Shown here piece by piece: positions 1 to 10,784 of a DNA stretch of 36,278 nt. The notes beneath the pieces were generated by a model. The model was given only the letters and a program-made list of their open reading frames with translations, was not told the DNA's origin and searched no databases. The stretch's first letter is position 1. Each line of letters begins with the position of its first letter. The position numbers and the translations under genes were made by a program. Origin of the DNA: Saccoglossus kowalevskii (lineage: Eukaryota; Hemichordata; Enteropneusta; Harrimaniidae); the NCBI RefSeq assembly GCF_000003605.2, contig NW_003149272.1, positions 409,947 through 446,224 on the forward strand. Reading direction: 5' to 3'.

Positions 1-227
1 TACCTACTAGCCTCTCTCTGAAACAGGAATGTTTGAGGGCGCTCGACTTTTGAAGGGGTCTATTGAATCACCTCAGATGAGAGAGTGAATTATTAATCAA
101 GCTCAATATGGTTTTTTGCAGAGATAATATTACTATAAAAAAATTTGGTGGAAAGATAAGTCTAAGGTTGCACATCACACATATACCATATGTGTATACA
201 CAGTGGTTAAATAAATAATAACACCCC

Positions 228-377
228 GTAATTCCCGTCATTGACTTCTCAGCATACAGTCTAAATAGAAAGACACATGATGCCGAGACTTACAAGAAGC
301 TTATCGATGATATACATCACGGTTTCACTACCGCTGGATGTGTTTATTTTATAAATCATGCCATTTCGGAACTTGTG
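228..377 (+). pseudogene. Dioxygenase first exon, inverted third copy
   Basis: Fifty open codons on the plus strand, VIPVIDFSAYSLNRKTHDAE to NHAISELV, end at the donor gtgagt. The sequence before codon 1 no longer matches the ATG-bearing start of the other copies. The conserved NHG is NHA, and no matching second exon follows on the plus strand. What follows it (378 to about 1330) is an inverted version of the first-intron sequence that flanks the minus-strand copies. It is most likely a duplicated exon without a gene. Confidence 0.72.
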
Positions 378-1340
378 GTGAGTGGAAACACATTGTAATA
401 AGAAGGTGATAGTTTTTGTCAGTGTCTCTTTGTCGTCTACTGGATTTGCAGTTCTTGTTTAGTTATACTGCTTGTGTTTTACTAGCATAGTGTATTGAGA
501 ACGTCGACTCACTTTGCCGATGGTGCCCACACTGTAGAGATAACAGGTTCGACACAAATGTATACACATTTGTTCATTACGGATTAGTCCTGCTTTATTC
601 AGCCAAATGATCAGCTGAGGTAATGTCTCGCTGTTTACTTCCATGACAAAATTTTAAAACTCAAACAAAATTCGAAAGCGTGGCAGAGTAAACAATGCGA
701 ACAGTTAATGGCTGCAGCCATTGGCGTGATCATGTAATTACCAGAGATCTGTTTCAAAGGTTAAACCATTGTGAAATTGCCACTATTAAAAACAACTCGT
801 AAACATAGTAATCATAAAATATCTATAAAAGTCATGTAGTATGTGTATATAATGTCCAACTCGAATATACAAGTTGGTATATCATAAATTGCAATGTAAT
901 CACATAAAAGTATGTGTATAATAAACGTGTGATTATCTAAGCACAACTTCGCTTTTTGTCGGTGTGCTTGGAGCCACATGTGGGGTCAGAGGTTCCTAGC
1001 ACATGACCTCATTTACAAGTCTTCACGGCATGGAACTCGGTATACCTTACTTCGACTGACGCTGTAGAATTGCCAGGTTCGACCAAAAGGAAAACACATT
1101 AGTTTTTTACAGATAGTCCAGCTTTATTCATCCATAATTGGTCTGTCTTTGAATAGAATACTATGTAATCTGATTCAAGTAGTTTAGCTTCTCAATCACA
1201 AATTGTCACAATACAGATAGTCTGGCTTTATTCCTCAAAATGGCCAGCTGAAATAACGCCTCGCTGCTCACTTTCATAACAAAAATTACAAAATCGTGAC
1301 AGTAAACATGCGATCAGCCAACTGAGATGATTACTCGTTA
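228..1340 (-). repeat. Inverted copy of the ~950-bp unit
   Basis: The reverse complement of this stretch follows the unit at about 8600-9535: the exon copy, then the stretch with gattagtc(c)(a/t)gctttattca, then the ccacatgtggggtcagaggtt stretch, then the agtctggctttattc stretch. Similarity continues to about 1310, into sequence matching 8600-8690. It forms a large inverted repeat with the units ~8 kb away. Confidence 0.8.
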
Positions 1341-1788
1341 TTATCAAGGATGTTTCTCAAAGCTGGTAATGTCATAATTAATAGACAATGTATTCGAAAA
1401 AATCCTATGTTTAAATTGCCGTATCAATACCCATATTACCCAAAGACTTTCACGACATTATTTCTGTTCCACCTAATGATCTGTGCTAATCTAGATACGA
1501 ATAAATTTAAAGGGATTAGAGCGAACCGCTGTGATGGCGCACAATTCATGCTCACTGGTTGTTCCAACTGTCGGCTGAGGGCGCTTTCGCCGCCGGCTCT
1601 TGACCATTGTTACCTCAGCAATACGCGGCTTCACAATGCTAAAGCCGCCATCGTTATTAAATAATTTTACAATTGTACTTACGTCAGGAACAAGAGACTT
1701 CACTTTTATAGCATAAGTTTTCATATTGCCCTCTTTCGACAGAGAGCGTTTTCCTACAGCGCCAGTATAAGTGTGACAAGACTGATTG

Positions 1789-2310
1789 TCACTTTTGTCC
1801 TGTTTCCGTCTTCCAATACCGTCTCACGCAAATCCATAGAATCCTCAGACTGTATAATTCCAGGCCCGGCCCATATGTAGATGTTCTAATCATCTTTTTA
1901 ACTTCTTGTACCAATTCGTCATTTACCATTAATTGAGATCGTAGAACTGATTCCTTCAGCTCAAATACTTCTTGTCTAACCGATTTTATTTCCCGATTCA
2001 TTACGGAAACATCCACATTAGTAATATCAATTTGTGGTAATTCATCCAAATCCTTGGCAACAAAACACGGCAGTACTTGTCAGTCGTGTCGTGAATCAAT
2101 TTCAACATATACTATTATTGGATCGCTTGTTTTGGTCCTGTCGACGTTTAATGTATCGCGAATCATTACAACATAACAACAATTTCTTAGAACCTTCAGT
2201 ATCTTCATTATCGAAGTGGTCAGTGCACAGCTTGACAAAGATATCTGTTGGCAAAATATCAATTGTATCGACCAAGAAACACAGCAATTCATTATTTACT
2301 GCGCCATCTG
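1789..2310 (-). pseudogene. Retroelement ORF1-like fragment, copy 1
   Basis: Minus-strand pieces in several frames follow in the order FLVDTIDILPTDIFVKLCTD, then LNVDRTKTSDPI and a VAKDLDELPQIDITNVDV stretch, then a coiled-coil-like MNREIKSVRQEVFELKE. From memory, the pairing of a 'PTD..VKLC.D.(F/Y)' helix block with 'VAKDL..LP...(F/I)...DV' and a coiled coil occurs in ORF1-type proteins of non-LTR elements in marine invertebrates. Frame changes and stops show it is dead. Confidence 0.5.
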
Positions 2311-2319
2311 TGGACTGAC

Positions 2320-3480
2320 ATTGACGACCACCTCCTGTCGTGTGAGAACCATCACTATCAGAATCAATGGATCCAGAGCTTTACAGTTAGGGCAAAATTG
2401 AATATCAACATGAGAACAAGCTACCCGTTGAGAAACCTCTCCACATCTTTACATCGAAGAGTACTAATTGCACTCCCAAGAATTCCACGGCAAGTTACAA
2501 TGTACACCTTTAAGCCACAAACTTGGCATTGCCTAATTCACAAGTGTAGAATAATCTACCAAAAACCAACGTTTGCCATGATGTTCATGGGACATTCATA
2601 AAACCATATACTCACCCTACATCTGATGACACCCCAATTTTAAATATTCGTCTTTTTCCACAGCGACATGCAGGACTCTGTTGAACAGCGCCCCCACAGT
2701 TGCACTGTTTTAGACTATCAATTGGTCAATCACTCGTTGCCAATTAATTTTTAATTTTACCTAGCTTGGCCTCTTCGGCGATCCAAATGTCATGCTATCA
2801 GCTTTTCAGGACATCTTACTACACATAATATATATACATTCTCACATAAATCTTTGACACAAATGTCTAAAGTTTGATTGTTATTTTCGAACATTACTTG
2901 AATCCAAGAAAAACAAATGTAAATCAAATTGGTTGTACTTAATCTACATAACTGAATACACCTGTACAGACTTCGACTATGATGAGCAGGATGTCAGATG
3001 GTGTATCAATTTCCTTCCAACTTTGGACACTATGTATACATGTTCACTGCATGCCATTTTTAGCTTAACCTTTTGGGTCAGTTATTATGGTTGAGTGGTT
3101 AAATCGTCGATATGCATTGGCGAGTTTCTATACCAAGTGCGCGAGTTCGAATCCCTTGTTTCACGATTTCATTTGCATATTCGTTCATTTGTTTGAAATT
3201 ATCTACATTTTCTCTGCCAATTGTCACAGGTGGTGGACAGTATGCGTCTCCCAAAATAATCATAAGCTGGGTAGTTCATACTGAAGCTTGAATAATCGAT
3301 TGAACTTGCATGTGAATGAGGTTGTGGAGTGTATTAACGCACGAGTTATTTCCTTGAAATAAACACAACATTTTTCTCAAAAATTAAAATAATGCTCAAT
3401 AGCGCAAATAGTCTGAATATACACTCACATAATGGCCATTACAATAAAATATACTATTTAATATGATAATCATGTTACAA
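2320..3480. other. Non-coding stretch
   Basis: Apart from the tRNA-like block at 3075-3165, I see no exon with splice borders and no recognisable domain on either strand. The open frames here are short and of random composition. Confidence 0.5.
3075..3165 (+). other. tRNA-like sequence (tRNA pseudogene or SINE head)
   Basis: A tggttgagtggtta block resembles the A box of tRNA-Ser/Leu, and gagttcgaatccc about 55 bp later resembles a B box. The T-stem and acceptor stem do not pair well, so a working tRNA is unlikely. It could be the head of a tRNA-derived SINE. Confidence 0.4.
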
Positions 3481-4042
3481 TATGTGGTTATTTAGACTTT
3501 ATTTAGTTATTTCGTGTACTAAAGAGCCAATGTCATTCTGACCTTTGAAAGACTATTTGTAATATAAAGTGTGTGCTGCATTGAACAGCATTATTCCTGT
3601 CTATCAGGAGTGATATACATATATATTTGACAAACCAGTTTATCTTTCACGCTCATTATTGTCATATATACAAATAGTTAAGCCAATGTGAGACATGACT
3701 CTAAAGTGTGGCACTTGGAATTAAGTGTAAATATCCAACTCCCTTAGACAATAAGATCGGCTACATTTTAAGGCAACCCTGTATACATGTATTGTGAGGC
3801 CGGTGAATTTTATTCTAGCAAAGCAAATACAGAAAACATGTTCTTGGAACACTAAATGTTACAATGGATGGTAAAGCCATACTTAAATATGTAACCTTTC
3901 ACATTATGAGAATTCCGAATAAAGATGATTCCCCACGAGTGCTAGAGCAAAATATTTGTCTTCATTTACAATATTGAAACTGTTATATATTTATAAAATA
4001 TAAACGAACTCAAGTTTCCGAGAAAGAAAGCAATACTCCTCC

Positions 4043-4158
4043 TTAATCAGTCTGAAAATTTTGATAGATTTTACCGAATTTCATGTTGAGAAAATCCATG
4101 CTGGTGATTGGGGGATACTTGTTGCTTCCGTCCACACACTTGATGATACATGCCTTAT
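4043..4158 (-). CDS. Dioxygenase terminal exon
   Basis: The exon is 116 nt, from the acceptor taccccag to a TAA stop at 4045-4043. The frame reads KACIIKCVDGSNKYPPITSM and ends KIYQNFQTD. A 'DGS.KYPP(I/V)T' tail is usual for this subfamily. The incoming phase (two bases into a codon) requires a preceding exon that I cannot place cleanly. Confidence 0.7.
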
Positions 4159-4689
4159 CTGGGGTAAAAAAAACAGATAAGTGACTGACGAGCTTGTTTT
4201 TTTAATTCACTTGATGCTGGGTTTATTACTCTATGTACCTGTAAAGATAATATACAAAAAAATCAATCAACGTTTCGAGGCAAAGAAAGGATAAATATGT
4301 CTCTACAACTTTGCCCTATAGTTTAATCACATTATTACACAACTACACAACTAGCGTATACGTAAACATTACATAATCTCTAATGATTTTGAATATTCAC
4401 GAGAGAACATGTACAAGTTTTATGTATGGGCTTATATATGTAATACTACTTTTTGGTTCATTTATACTTTTTTAACTGTTCGTTTAATACGAAAGTATTC
4501 CATGTTCTAAACATTATGAATTCACTAGTTGTTTGTTGTCAACAATGTTTGTACAGTCGTTAACGGACGTTTAGTGAAAAATCAACCTAAATTTACTTAA
4601 CGTCCTTGTGATTTATCATTAAACTGTGTAATGTCTTTATAATTCATCTTTGAAGTCGAGGGTGCGTCGATACTATGATTGCTGATGAC

Positions 4690-4797
4690 TGTTAAAGCAT
4701 AATCCGCAAAAATGGTCACCGGACAATGGTGAAAATATCTTAATATATGTCGTCTTATGCGATTTAAAATCTTGGAGAAACAAAGCAAAGCACGATG
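4690..4797 (-). pseudogene. Possible degraded dioxygenase exon with the distal histidine
   Basis: An open stretch starts HRALLCFSKILNRIRRHILR and continues YFHHC. The family pattern at this place is HRV, about a dozen residues, then R(R/Q)SIxFF and a P/D turn. It lies in the right order, between the exons ending at 4836 and beginning at 4158. However, only 38 bp separate it from the previous exon and no acceptor AG precedes it. It may be a relic whose intron border was lost, or chance. Confidence 0.3.
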
Positions 4798-4835
4798 AGA
4801 AAATGTCAAAAAATTACGTTTATGCTAATACTTAC

Positions 4836-4946
4836 CCTTGCTTTCAGTGTGTCAGATGTCCATCTCTCCATCATATATCCCAGATTCACAAAAACACCAC
4901 CCTTTTCTGGTTTGACGTCAATAAAGCTACCATCTTCACACGCCAT
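4836..4946 (-). CDS. Dioxygenase exon (VNLGYMMERWTSD)
   Basis: The exon is 111 nt, 37 codons, phase 0 at both ends, acceptor tttttctag and donor gtaagt. It encodes DGSFIDVKPEKGGVFVNLGY and then MMERWTSDTLKAR. This is the strand pair following the HxD motif, 'vNlGd.....SNg...s..HRV' in the wider family. The next residues should be the distal iron histidine, HRV. Confidence 0.82.
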
Positions 4947-6460
4947 CTAGAAAAATAACAATGAAGTCTAATCCATTTCAAGAAAAAATACTCATAGTTT
5001 ATATGTTGTTCAATATCATCGCACGTGGCAGTTAAAATATACTATCTACAAATAATGGATATCATTTAGCGTTAGCACGTAATGACACATTCGATGCGCT
5101 TGTTTAGCGACAGTCTTGCAAATATCGATTTGCTGTCATGTGTTATGATATGTCTACATAATAACTCGATATTGCATCCTGGTTTAATGTCGGCAAGAGT
5201 TGTGTATCAATCTCCACCGGCAACAATGCATTCGTATATTTCTACAGTGAAAATAACTCGAATAATACCGAATATGCATCGTATCGGGTAGTATGAAACA
5301 CGAGTACAATGTAGCAAAGATCGAAGGTGTGACGCCATGCTATGAGATTTTTGTAATCTGTTATCATGTATTACGCCTCTCCGCAGATGCAGGAATATAT
5401 ATATTTCTACTCAATAAAGAAGCAATTAATGTTTCCCAAATATGCTATTTAATTAGTGTTTGCTCGGGACGTAGGCTTGGTTTCTGGGGACACGCCCACG
5501 TCTCTACTATACTTTAAATCTAAAAAAAATACACAAAATATGGGGGGCTTTTTAATAATTTACCCCTTCAAATTGGAGCAATTTTGACCTTTATTCAAGA
5601 AGATGTTATAATATGCAGTCTCTATATAATACAAAGCTGACAGTAAATTAACATACGTTACTAATGCTCCATATGCACATAAAAGTAAAAAATATTCTTG
5701 TTCACCAAATGACAAAAAGAAAACTAATCACCACAAAGAAATGAGCAAAGAGGTTAATGAAAAACCTAAATAATAAAGTCGCACAATTGTCTATGGTTAT
5801 CTTATATTTGTTAGTCATATTTTTTTTGTCATATCTTCATTATAAGACTTGTTACAATAGCTCATTCTTTATAGTGCCCCGGAGTTTACAGTTACGTGTA
5901 TTGAAGAAGAAGAAGAAAAGAAATATATTATATTAGCCATATCTCTTGTACAACGCTTTAAATACTTTTGTATTTGGGAAAATGCTACAATGCTTGAGAT
6001 ATTGCAATTATGGATTATAATGAAAGACAAACAACCATATATGGTAATGTGATAATATATTAGTCATCATTATATATCAGTCATTGCTCTTAAATACCAA
6101 TTTTGCAAATTACATGCAGAATCGAATCGGAATAACCAAATGTGTTGGTGAGGTAAATGATACATGCAAGTATATCACATCGAGTAATTTGTCAAATCCA
6201 AATGTTGGCCGCCGAATTACGTGATCAATACAAAATCTGAAAACGACAGTTTAAAAAGAATCACTGAAAGTTGTTGTCTACAAAATGATGCGTTAAATGA
6301 AACTGTAGTGTTTAACTAGTTGATTGTGATTACACAGTGCTCCATGCAGAACAACGAAAGTTGACTCGAGGTGATGAATTATGCAATAGCAATAGAAGCT
6401 GGTCACATCACAACAATGTTTTGGTGATAAACATGATGATTCATTGCACATTTAAATTAC

Positions 6461-6647
6461 CTGTAACCCTCCTTTGTCATCTTGGAACACCAGAGTAATT
6501 GAACCATAGTCAGCATGTTCACCACATCGTATCTGGATCGGTTTTGAGGTCATCGTCTTGGATTGGCGGATACCATACAGTTCTCAATGTTGACATATTG
6601 GCTTCACTGTTAAGCCCTTCATAGCTTTTCACGAACAAAAGAGGATC
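6461..6647 (-). pseudogene. Dioxygenase iron-ligand exon with frame break
   Basis: The exon is 187 nt, acceptor ttttgtag and donor gtaatt. Its first part reads DPLLFVKSYEGLN and then STLRTVWYPPIQDDDLK. The second part, in another frame, reads IQIRCGEHADYGSITLVFQD. Dropping one base of the run at 6542-6545 would bring the two parts into one frame, and the length would become a multiple of three. As written, a stop follows soon after the break. The HxD pair that binds iron is intact. Confidence 0.8.
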
Positions 6648-7083
6648 CTACAAAAAATAAGGGAATTGTTGAGAACGGTCTCTCTAAGATATAACTGTTA
6701 ATCCTGACCACAGTCGTTTAAATGATTATCGTTATCAGTCAAAACTATGGGTGTTCACATGCTTGAGTGTTTATTCGTTTATTTGTTGATAGGGCTCAAT
6801 TCTCACTACATCGAATACAAAACGCGCGCGTCTTTCGAACGTTTCCTTTGTGTTGCGCGCATTGCACCACGGGAAAAGGTCGACTATGTATTCATTTTAA
6901 ATATATATTTCCGGTTAACGATTGCTAGGCCCGGGGATTTTGTAATAGGCGGTACAGGAAAAGTGTTCTGTTTATTGTGATACACTATTGCATTGCGAAC
7001 TCGAATCCCACCTATTTGGGTTGATTTGTTTTGTAACGTGTGCTCCAATACGTCACATCACCAACAATAATGAAAGTACTTAC

Positions 7084-7199
7084 GATTCACCGCCAATTGC
7101 AACATAACCATGGATACTATTATTAGGTCTCGAATACTTCACCTTCGTCTCAGTTGGTAAAGTGAAGAATTTCACCGATTGCTGAAATGCGTTGTCGAT
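7084..7199 (-). CDS. Dioxygenase second exon
   Basis: The exon is 116 nt, acceptor ctttctag and donor gtaagt. It encodes IDNAFQQSVKFFTLPTETKV and then KYSRPNNSIHGYVAIGGE. This is the helix and 'FF.LP...K..Y' segment typical of the N-terminal half of plant and animal isopenicillin-N-synthase-like dioxygenases. It is left after two bases of a codon. The 436 bp between it and the next exon show no third coding block. Confidence 0.82.
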
Positions 7200-7204
7200 C
7201 TAGA

Positions 7205-8590
7205 AAGATATATTTTTAAAATGTATATAAGTGAAAGTACACATTCATTCAAGTGAATGTTTGACTGTATGTTCAGAGCGTTTATGACATGACATTTAAG
7301 ACGATATACTTTTTTATCTGTGTCATATACAACACACCTGATCAGTAGACTATGAAAACAATACAGTCTGACGACATGGCGAGGTCATCATATATATCAT
7401 ACAATGTATGTTTTGATTTTCCTCATACAAATAATCTGCCTATAACCTGAGTTCAACTGCAGTAGTTACGCACCTAAACGCAGAGTGATATCCATGTTCG
7501 GGTCAACGTAATTCAGACATTAGAATCAATACCTCCAAAACACGAATACATACAATTTTACTAGGAAATATAATGTAGCAATATATCTTAAAAATCGTCT
7601 CTCTTTCAAGAAGTATTCAATCAATCGATATAAAACATTCCTTATTGATCTAAGAACTCTTAAATCTTGTTATTGCATCACCAATATCACATGGGCTACC
7701 ACATTCACACAAAAAATCTCTTCTCTACACCGATCTCGCGCATATCGCACGATGAGTTCCGGGAGTTTGTTGTCCGTCGATAGGCACGTATTTTACGGAT
7801 ATAATAAATCCTTTCAGTGATGTCTTTACTAAATAATTATAAATTAAACTGAGAAATATTATAGAAATAAACTTGCCCCAAAATAGCGTAGTTCTGGTCA
7901 GTACTGGGACGATACAACCCCTTCAGCTGTCGTATGACTTTTGGTGTTATATTACTGAAAAAAGTAACATATACTTACAACGTATTTTGATACAACATTT
8001 GTATTGTTGCATTTTCGTACTAAGAGCATTAGAAATGCACAAACGCATTATCGTTTGCCCAATTAGAAATAAAATAAAAACAACAATGAATTGAACGCAA
8101 ACAAATGACTAAAATGTTCAAGTTTAAATTGTGGCAAGGCTTGTAAAATTCCCAGCAAGCATGAGCATACCTCTTTGAGTCAATTTAATGGTATAGCATG
8201 AGCTTTGCGACACTTGGTTTAATTCTTTTGATGCCGTTTAAAACCTCTGACATAGCTCATTTCACTCTGGAAATCACTCTCTCAGACGCACACACAAAAG
8301 CGATTTTAAGGGCAATCCAAGCTAAACGGATCGCCAATATGATTGTAAGGGCAATTCTAATCTCTTGTAACTCACCTTTTACATTTTTAGAAAGTTTATT
8401 AGAATTCAATGTAGACTAATTCACGTGCGATGCAAATATCTCTCATTAGTTCGGAAGGGAGTGTGTTAGCATGGGGCAATAACGCACATACGTTTGATAT
8501 TATTATTTTTCAGTAGATAATTTAAACATGTATCACAGGAATTTCAGTAGTGTCAATTTTTGAAATACCTTAACTAACAGCTACTGGCTA
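7205..8590. other. Dioxygenase first intron, no feature seen
   Basis: This stretch lies between the second exon and the tandem units. It is AT-rich, with short uninformative open frames. I found no further dioxygenase exon here on the minus strand. Confidence 0.5.
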
Positions 8591-9373
8591 ATCGCATGTT
8601 TACTCTGTCACGCCTTAGATTATGTAAAATTTGGCATGAAAGTGAGCAGTGAGGCGTTACTTCAGCTGGCCGTTTTGAAAAATAAAGCCAGACTATCTTT
8701 ATTGTGGTAATTCATGACTAAAAAGCTACACTACTGGAATCAGCACCATAGACAGACCAATTATGGATGAATAAAGCTGTACTATGTGTAATGAACTAAC
8801 GTTTATTCCCTTTGGGACGAACCTGGTATTTCTCTGTGTAAGCGTCGTCGGCTAAGTAGGTCGATGTTAGAGCTATTCACCCCCAACGTAAAGACATGTG
8901 AGAGATATAGGTCATGTACTAGAAACCTCTGATCCCACATGTGGCCCCAAGCACAACGAAATCAGGCGAAGTTGTGCTTAGTAAATTACACGTTTATTAT
9001 ACCCTATTTTCATGTTATTACAATGAAATTTATATTATAACAACTTGTATGTTCATTATAGACATTATAAACATATACTACATACAGAATTTTATAAATA
9101 CTTTATTTACAAGTTGTTTTCAACAGTGGCAGTGCTTTAACATTTAAGACACATCCCCGGTAATTGTGTGATCATGACAACGGCTGCCGGAGTTGGAGTT
9201 TGTAAGATTTGGCAGGGAAGGGAACACCAAGGCATTACCTCAGCTGATCGTTTGGATGAATAAAGCTGGACTAATCTGCAATGAAATACTGTGTATACAT
9301 TTTGGTCAAATAGCTAAAACAACGTCTAACATTGCCAAAATGTACCATCTTATTGCAATGTGTTTCCACTCAC

Positions 9374-9535
9374 TGCAAGTTCAGGTATGCCATGATTTAT
9401 AAAATAAACTCATCCAGCGGCAGTGAAACCATAATGTACGTCATCGATAAGGTTCTGGTAAGTCTCGGCATCAGGTGTATTTCTATTAAGATTATATGCC
9501 GAGAAGTCAATGACGGGAACTGTCGATGCTGCTAT
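9374..9535 (-). pseudogene. Dioxygenase first exon, dead tandem copy
   Basis: This is a second copy of the same 162-nt exon, in the neighbouring ~950-bp unit, with its donor gtgagt still in place. The start codon is ATA instead of ATG. The Cys codon of AGCVY is a TGA stop (9410-9412). It otherwise reads VPVIDFSAYNLNRNTPDAET and ends FINHGIPELA. It lies between the intact first exon and the second exon. Confidence 0.85.
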
Positions 9536-10323
9536 ACTGCTACAATTCAATGAGTGCAGAAGTCCCGTAAGCCAGTTTGTCTATTCATGAACCTTTGTAA
9601 TGATTTAAGTTCTATGTTCACATGTCAGGAATAAAGCCAGACTATCTGTATTGTGACAATTCGTGACTAACAAGCTAAACTACTGCAATCAGTTAGCACC
9701 ATATTCAATTAAAAGACAAAGCAATTATGCATGAATGAAGCTGTTAGTACTATCTTTATGAACTAACATTTATTCCTTTTGGGACGAACCTGGTATTTCT
9801 CAGTGTAAGCGTCGTCGGATAAGTAGGTCGATGTTAAAGCTACACACCCTTAACTTAAAGACATGTGAGAGAGGTCGAGTACTAGAAACCTCTGACCCCA
9901 CATGTGGCCCCAAGCACACCGACATTAGGCGAAGTTGTGCTTAGTAAATTACACGTTTATGGTACCACATTTTCATTTTAGTACAATGAAATTTATATTA
10001 TAATAACTTGTATGTTCATTATAAACATATACTACATACAACAATTTTATAAATACTTTATTTACAAGTTGTTTTCAACAGTGGCTTCAACATTTGAAAC
10101 ACATCCCCAGTAATTATGCTATCATGACAACGGCTGCAGGAGTTGGAGTTTGTAAGATTTAGCAGGGAAGGGAACACCGAGGCATTACCTTAGCTGATCG
10201 TTTGGATGAATAAAGCTGGACTAATCTGCAATGAAATACTGTGTATACATTTGGGTCCGGTAGCCAAAACAAGGTCTGACATTGTCAAAATATACCTTCT
10301 TATTACAATGTGTTTCTACTCAC

Positions 10324-10485
10324 CGCAAGTTCTGGAATGCCATGATTTATAAAATAAACACATCCAGCGGTAGTGAAACCATGATGTACGTCATCGATAA
10401 GCTTCTGGTAAGTCTCGGCATCAGGTGTATTTCTATTGAGATTATATTCCGAGAAGTCAATGATGGGAACTGTCGATGTTGCCAT
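10324..10485 (-). CDS. Dioxygenase first exon, intact copy
   Basis: The exon has 54 codons from ATG at 10485 to GCG, followed by the donor gtgagt. It reads MATSTVPIIDFSEYNLNR, later GFTTAGCVYFINHGIPELA. This is the DIOX-N start: a beta strand ending in IDFS, a helix, then GF...NHG(I/V). The open frame extends 15 nt further upstream without another ATG, so this ATG is the natural start. It leaves in phase 0 and fits the exon at 7199-7084 (IDNAFQQ). Confidence 0.82.
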
Positions 10486-10784
10486 ATTCCTACCATTCAA
10501 TGAGTGCAGAAGTCACGTAAGCCAGTTTATGTATTCATGAACCTTTGTAATGATATAAGTTCTATGTTCACATGTCAGGAATAAAGCCAGACTATCTGTA
10601 TTGTGGCAATTCGTGACCAACAAGCTAAACTAATTCAATTCAAAGACAAACCAATTATGGACGAATAAAGCTGTACCATTTTTAATGAACTAACAATTAT
10701 ACCTGGGACGAACCTGGTATTTCTCAGTGTAAGCGTCGTTGGCTTGTTGCATGAGTGATCGTATTACCCTCATTCATTAGGGAG

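Larger units (their letters stand above)
1740..3720. repeat. Left copy of a colinear segmental duplication
   Basis: Two separated blocks match the right side in the same order and orientation: 1740-2010 with 10785-11055, and about 3490-3700 with about 12205-12425. The second pair shares actaaagagccaat, then ttgtaatata.agtgtg, then a gccaatgt stretch. The sequence between the blocks is largely diverged. The offset changes from about 9.05 to 8.7 kb, which implies indels. Confidence 0.6.
4043..10485 (-). pseudogene. 2-oxoglutarate/Fe(II) dioxygenase (isopenicillin-N-synthase-like), damaged multi-exon gene
   Basis: Enzymes of this family use Fe(II), O2 and 2-oxoglutarate to oxidise small molecules in the cytosol. 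Exons on the minus strand: 10485-10324 (N-terminal VPIIDFS strand and NHGIP), 7199-7084 (FFTLPTETKVKYSRP, HGYVAIGGE), 6647-6461 (STLRTVWYPP, then CGEHADYGSITLVFQDD with the HxD iron ligands), 4946-4836 (VFVNLGYMMERWTSD) and 4158-4043 (DGSNKYPPITS to the stop). Splice signals are canonical, but three defects appear. There is one extra base in a T run at 6542-6545. Exon 7199-7084 ends in phase 2 while the next begins in phase 0, and about 50 residues of the helical domain are absent. The exon with the distal iron histidine (HRV...RxSxxFF) is missing or badly degraded. I infer a decaying paralogue; an assembly fault is the alternative. Confidence 0.75.
568..10690. repeat. Dispersed ~35-bp motif (ataaagc.g.acta.tctg)
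   Basis: A short motif, roughly (g)aataaagc(t/c)ggactatctg(t/c)a(t/a)tg, recurs inside and between the long units. Plus-sense copies begin near 8681, 8768, 9254, 9629, 9729, 10205, 10579 and 10660. Inverted copies lie near 576-605, 1110-1135 and 1208-1238. Spacing is about 85-480 bp. It may be a monomer from which the longer unit was built. Only these positions carry the motif; the span is not continuous repeat. Confidence 0.6.
8691..10745. repeat. Tandem ~950-bp units carrying the dioxygenase first exon
   Basis: Unit 1 runs about 8691-9639 and unit 2 about 9640-10589; a partial third begins at 10590 and fades near 10745. The repeat gactatct(t/g)tattgtg starts at 8691, 9640 and 10590, giving periods of 949 and 950. 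Each full unit holds one first-exon copy and part of the first intron. Divergence is visible as scattered substitutions and small indels, so the duplication is not very recent. Confidence 0.88.

Noticed and set aside
1350-1664. A 104-codon plus-strand open frame
   Set aside because: No family is recognised. Opposite it lies a minus-strand frame that may continue the ORF1-like remnant; neither has support enough to call a gene.
2248-2601. A 117-codon plus-strand open frame
   Set aside because: It has no recognisable motif and partly overlaps the ORF1-like remnant on the other strand; composition is that of a chance frame.
6990-7020. B-box-like gaactcgaatccc as a second tRNA-like element
   Set aside because: No acceptable A box or stem pairing was found upstream at the right distance.
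10282-10503. Plus-strand open frames over the dioxygenase first-exon copies (also 9193-9553)
   Set aside because: They are antisense shadows. They resemble each other only because the DNA is duplicated.
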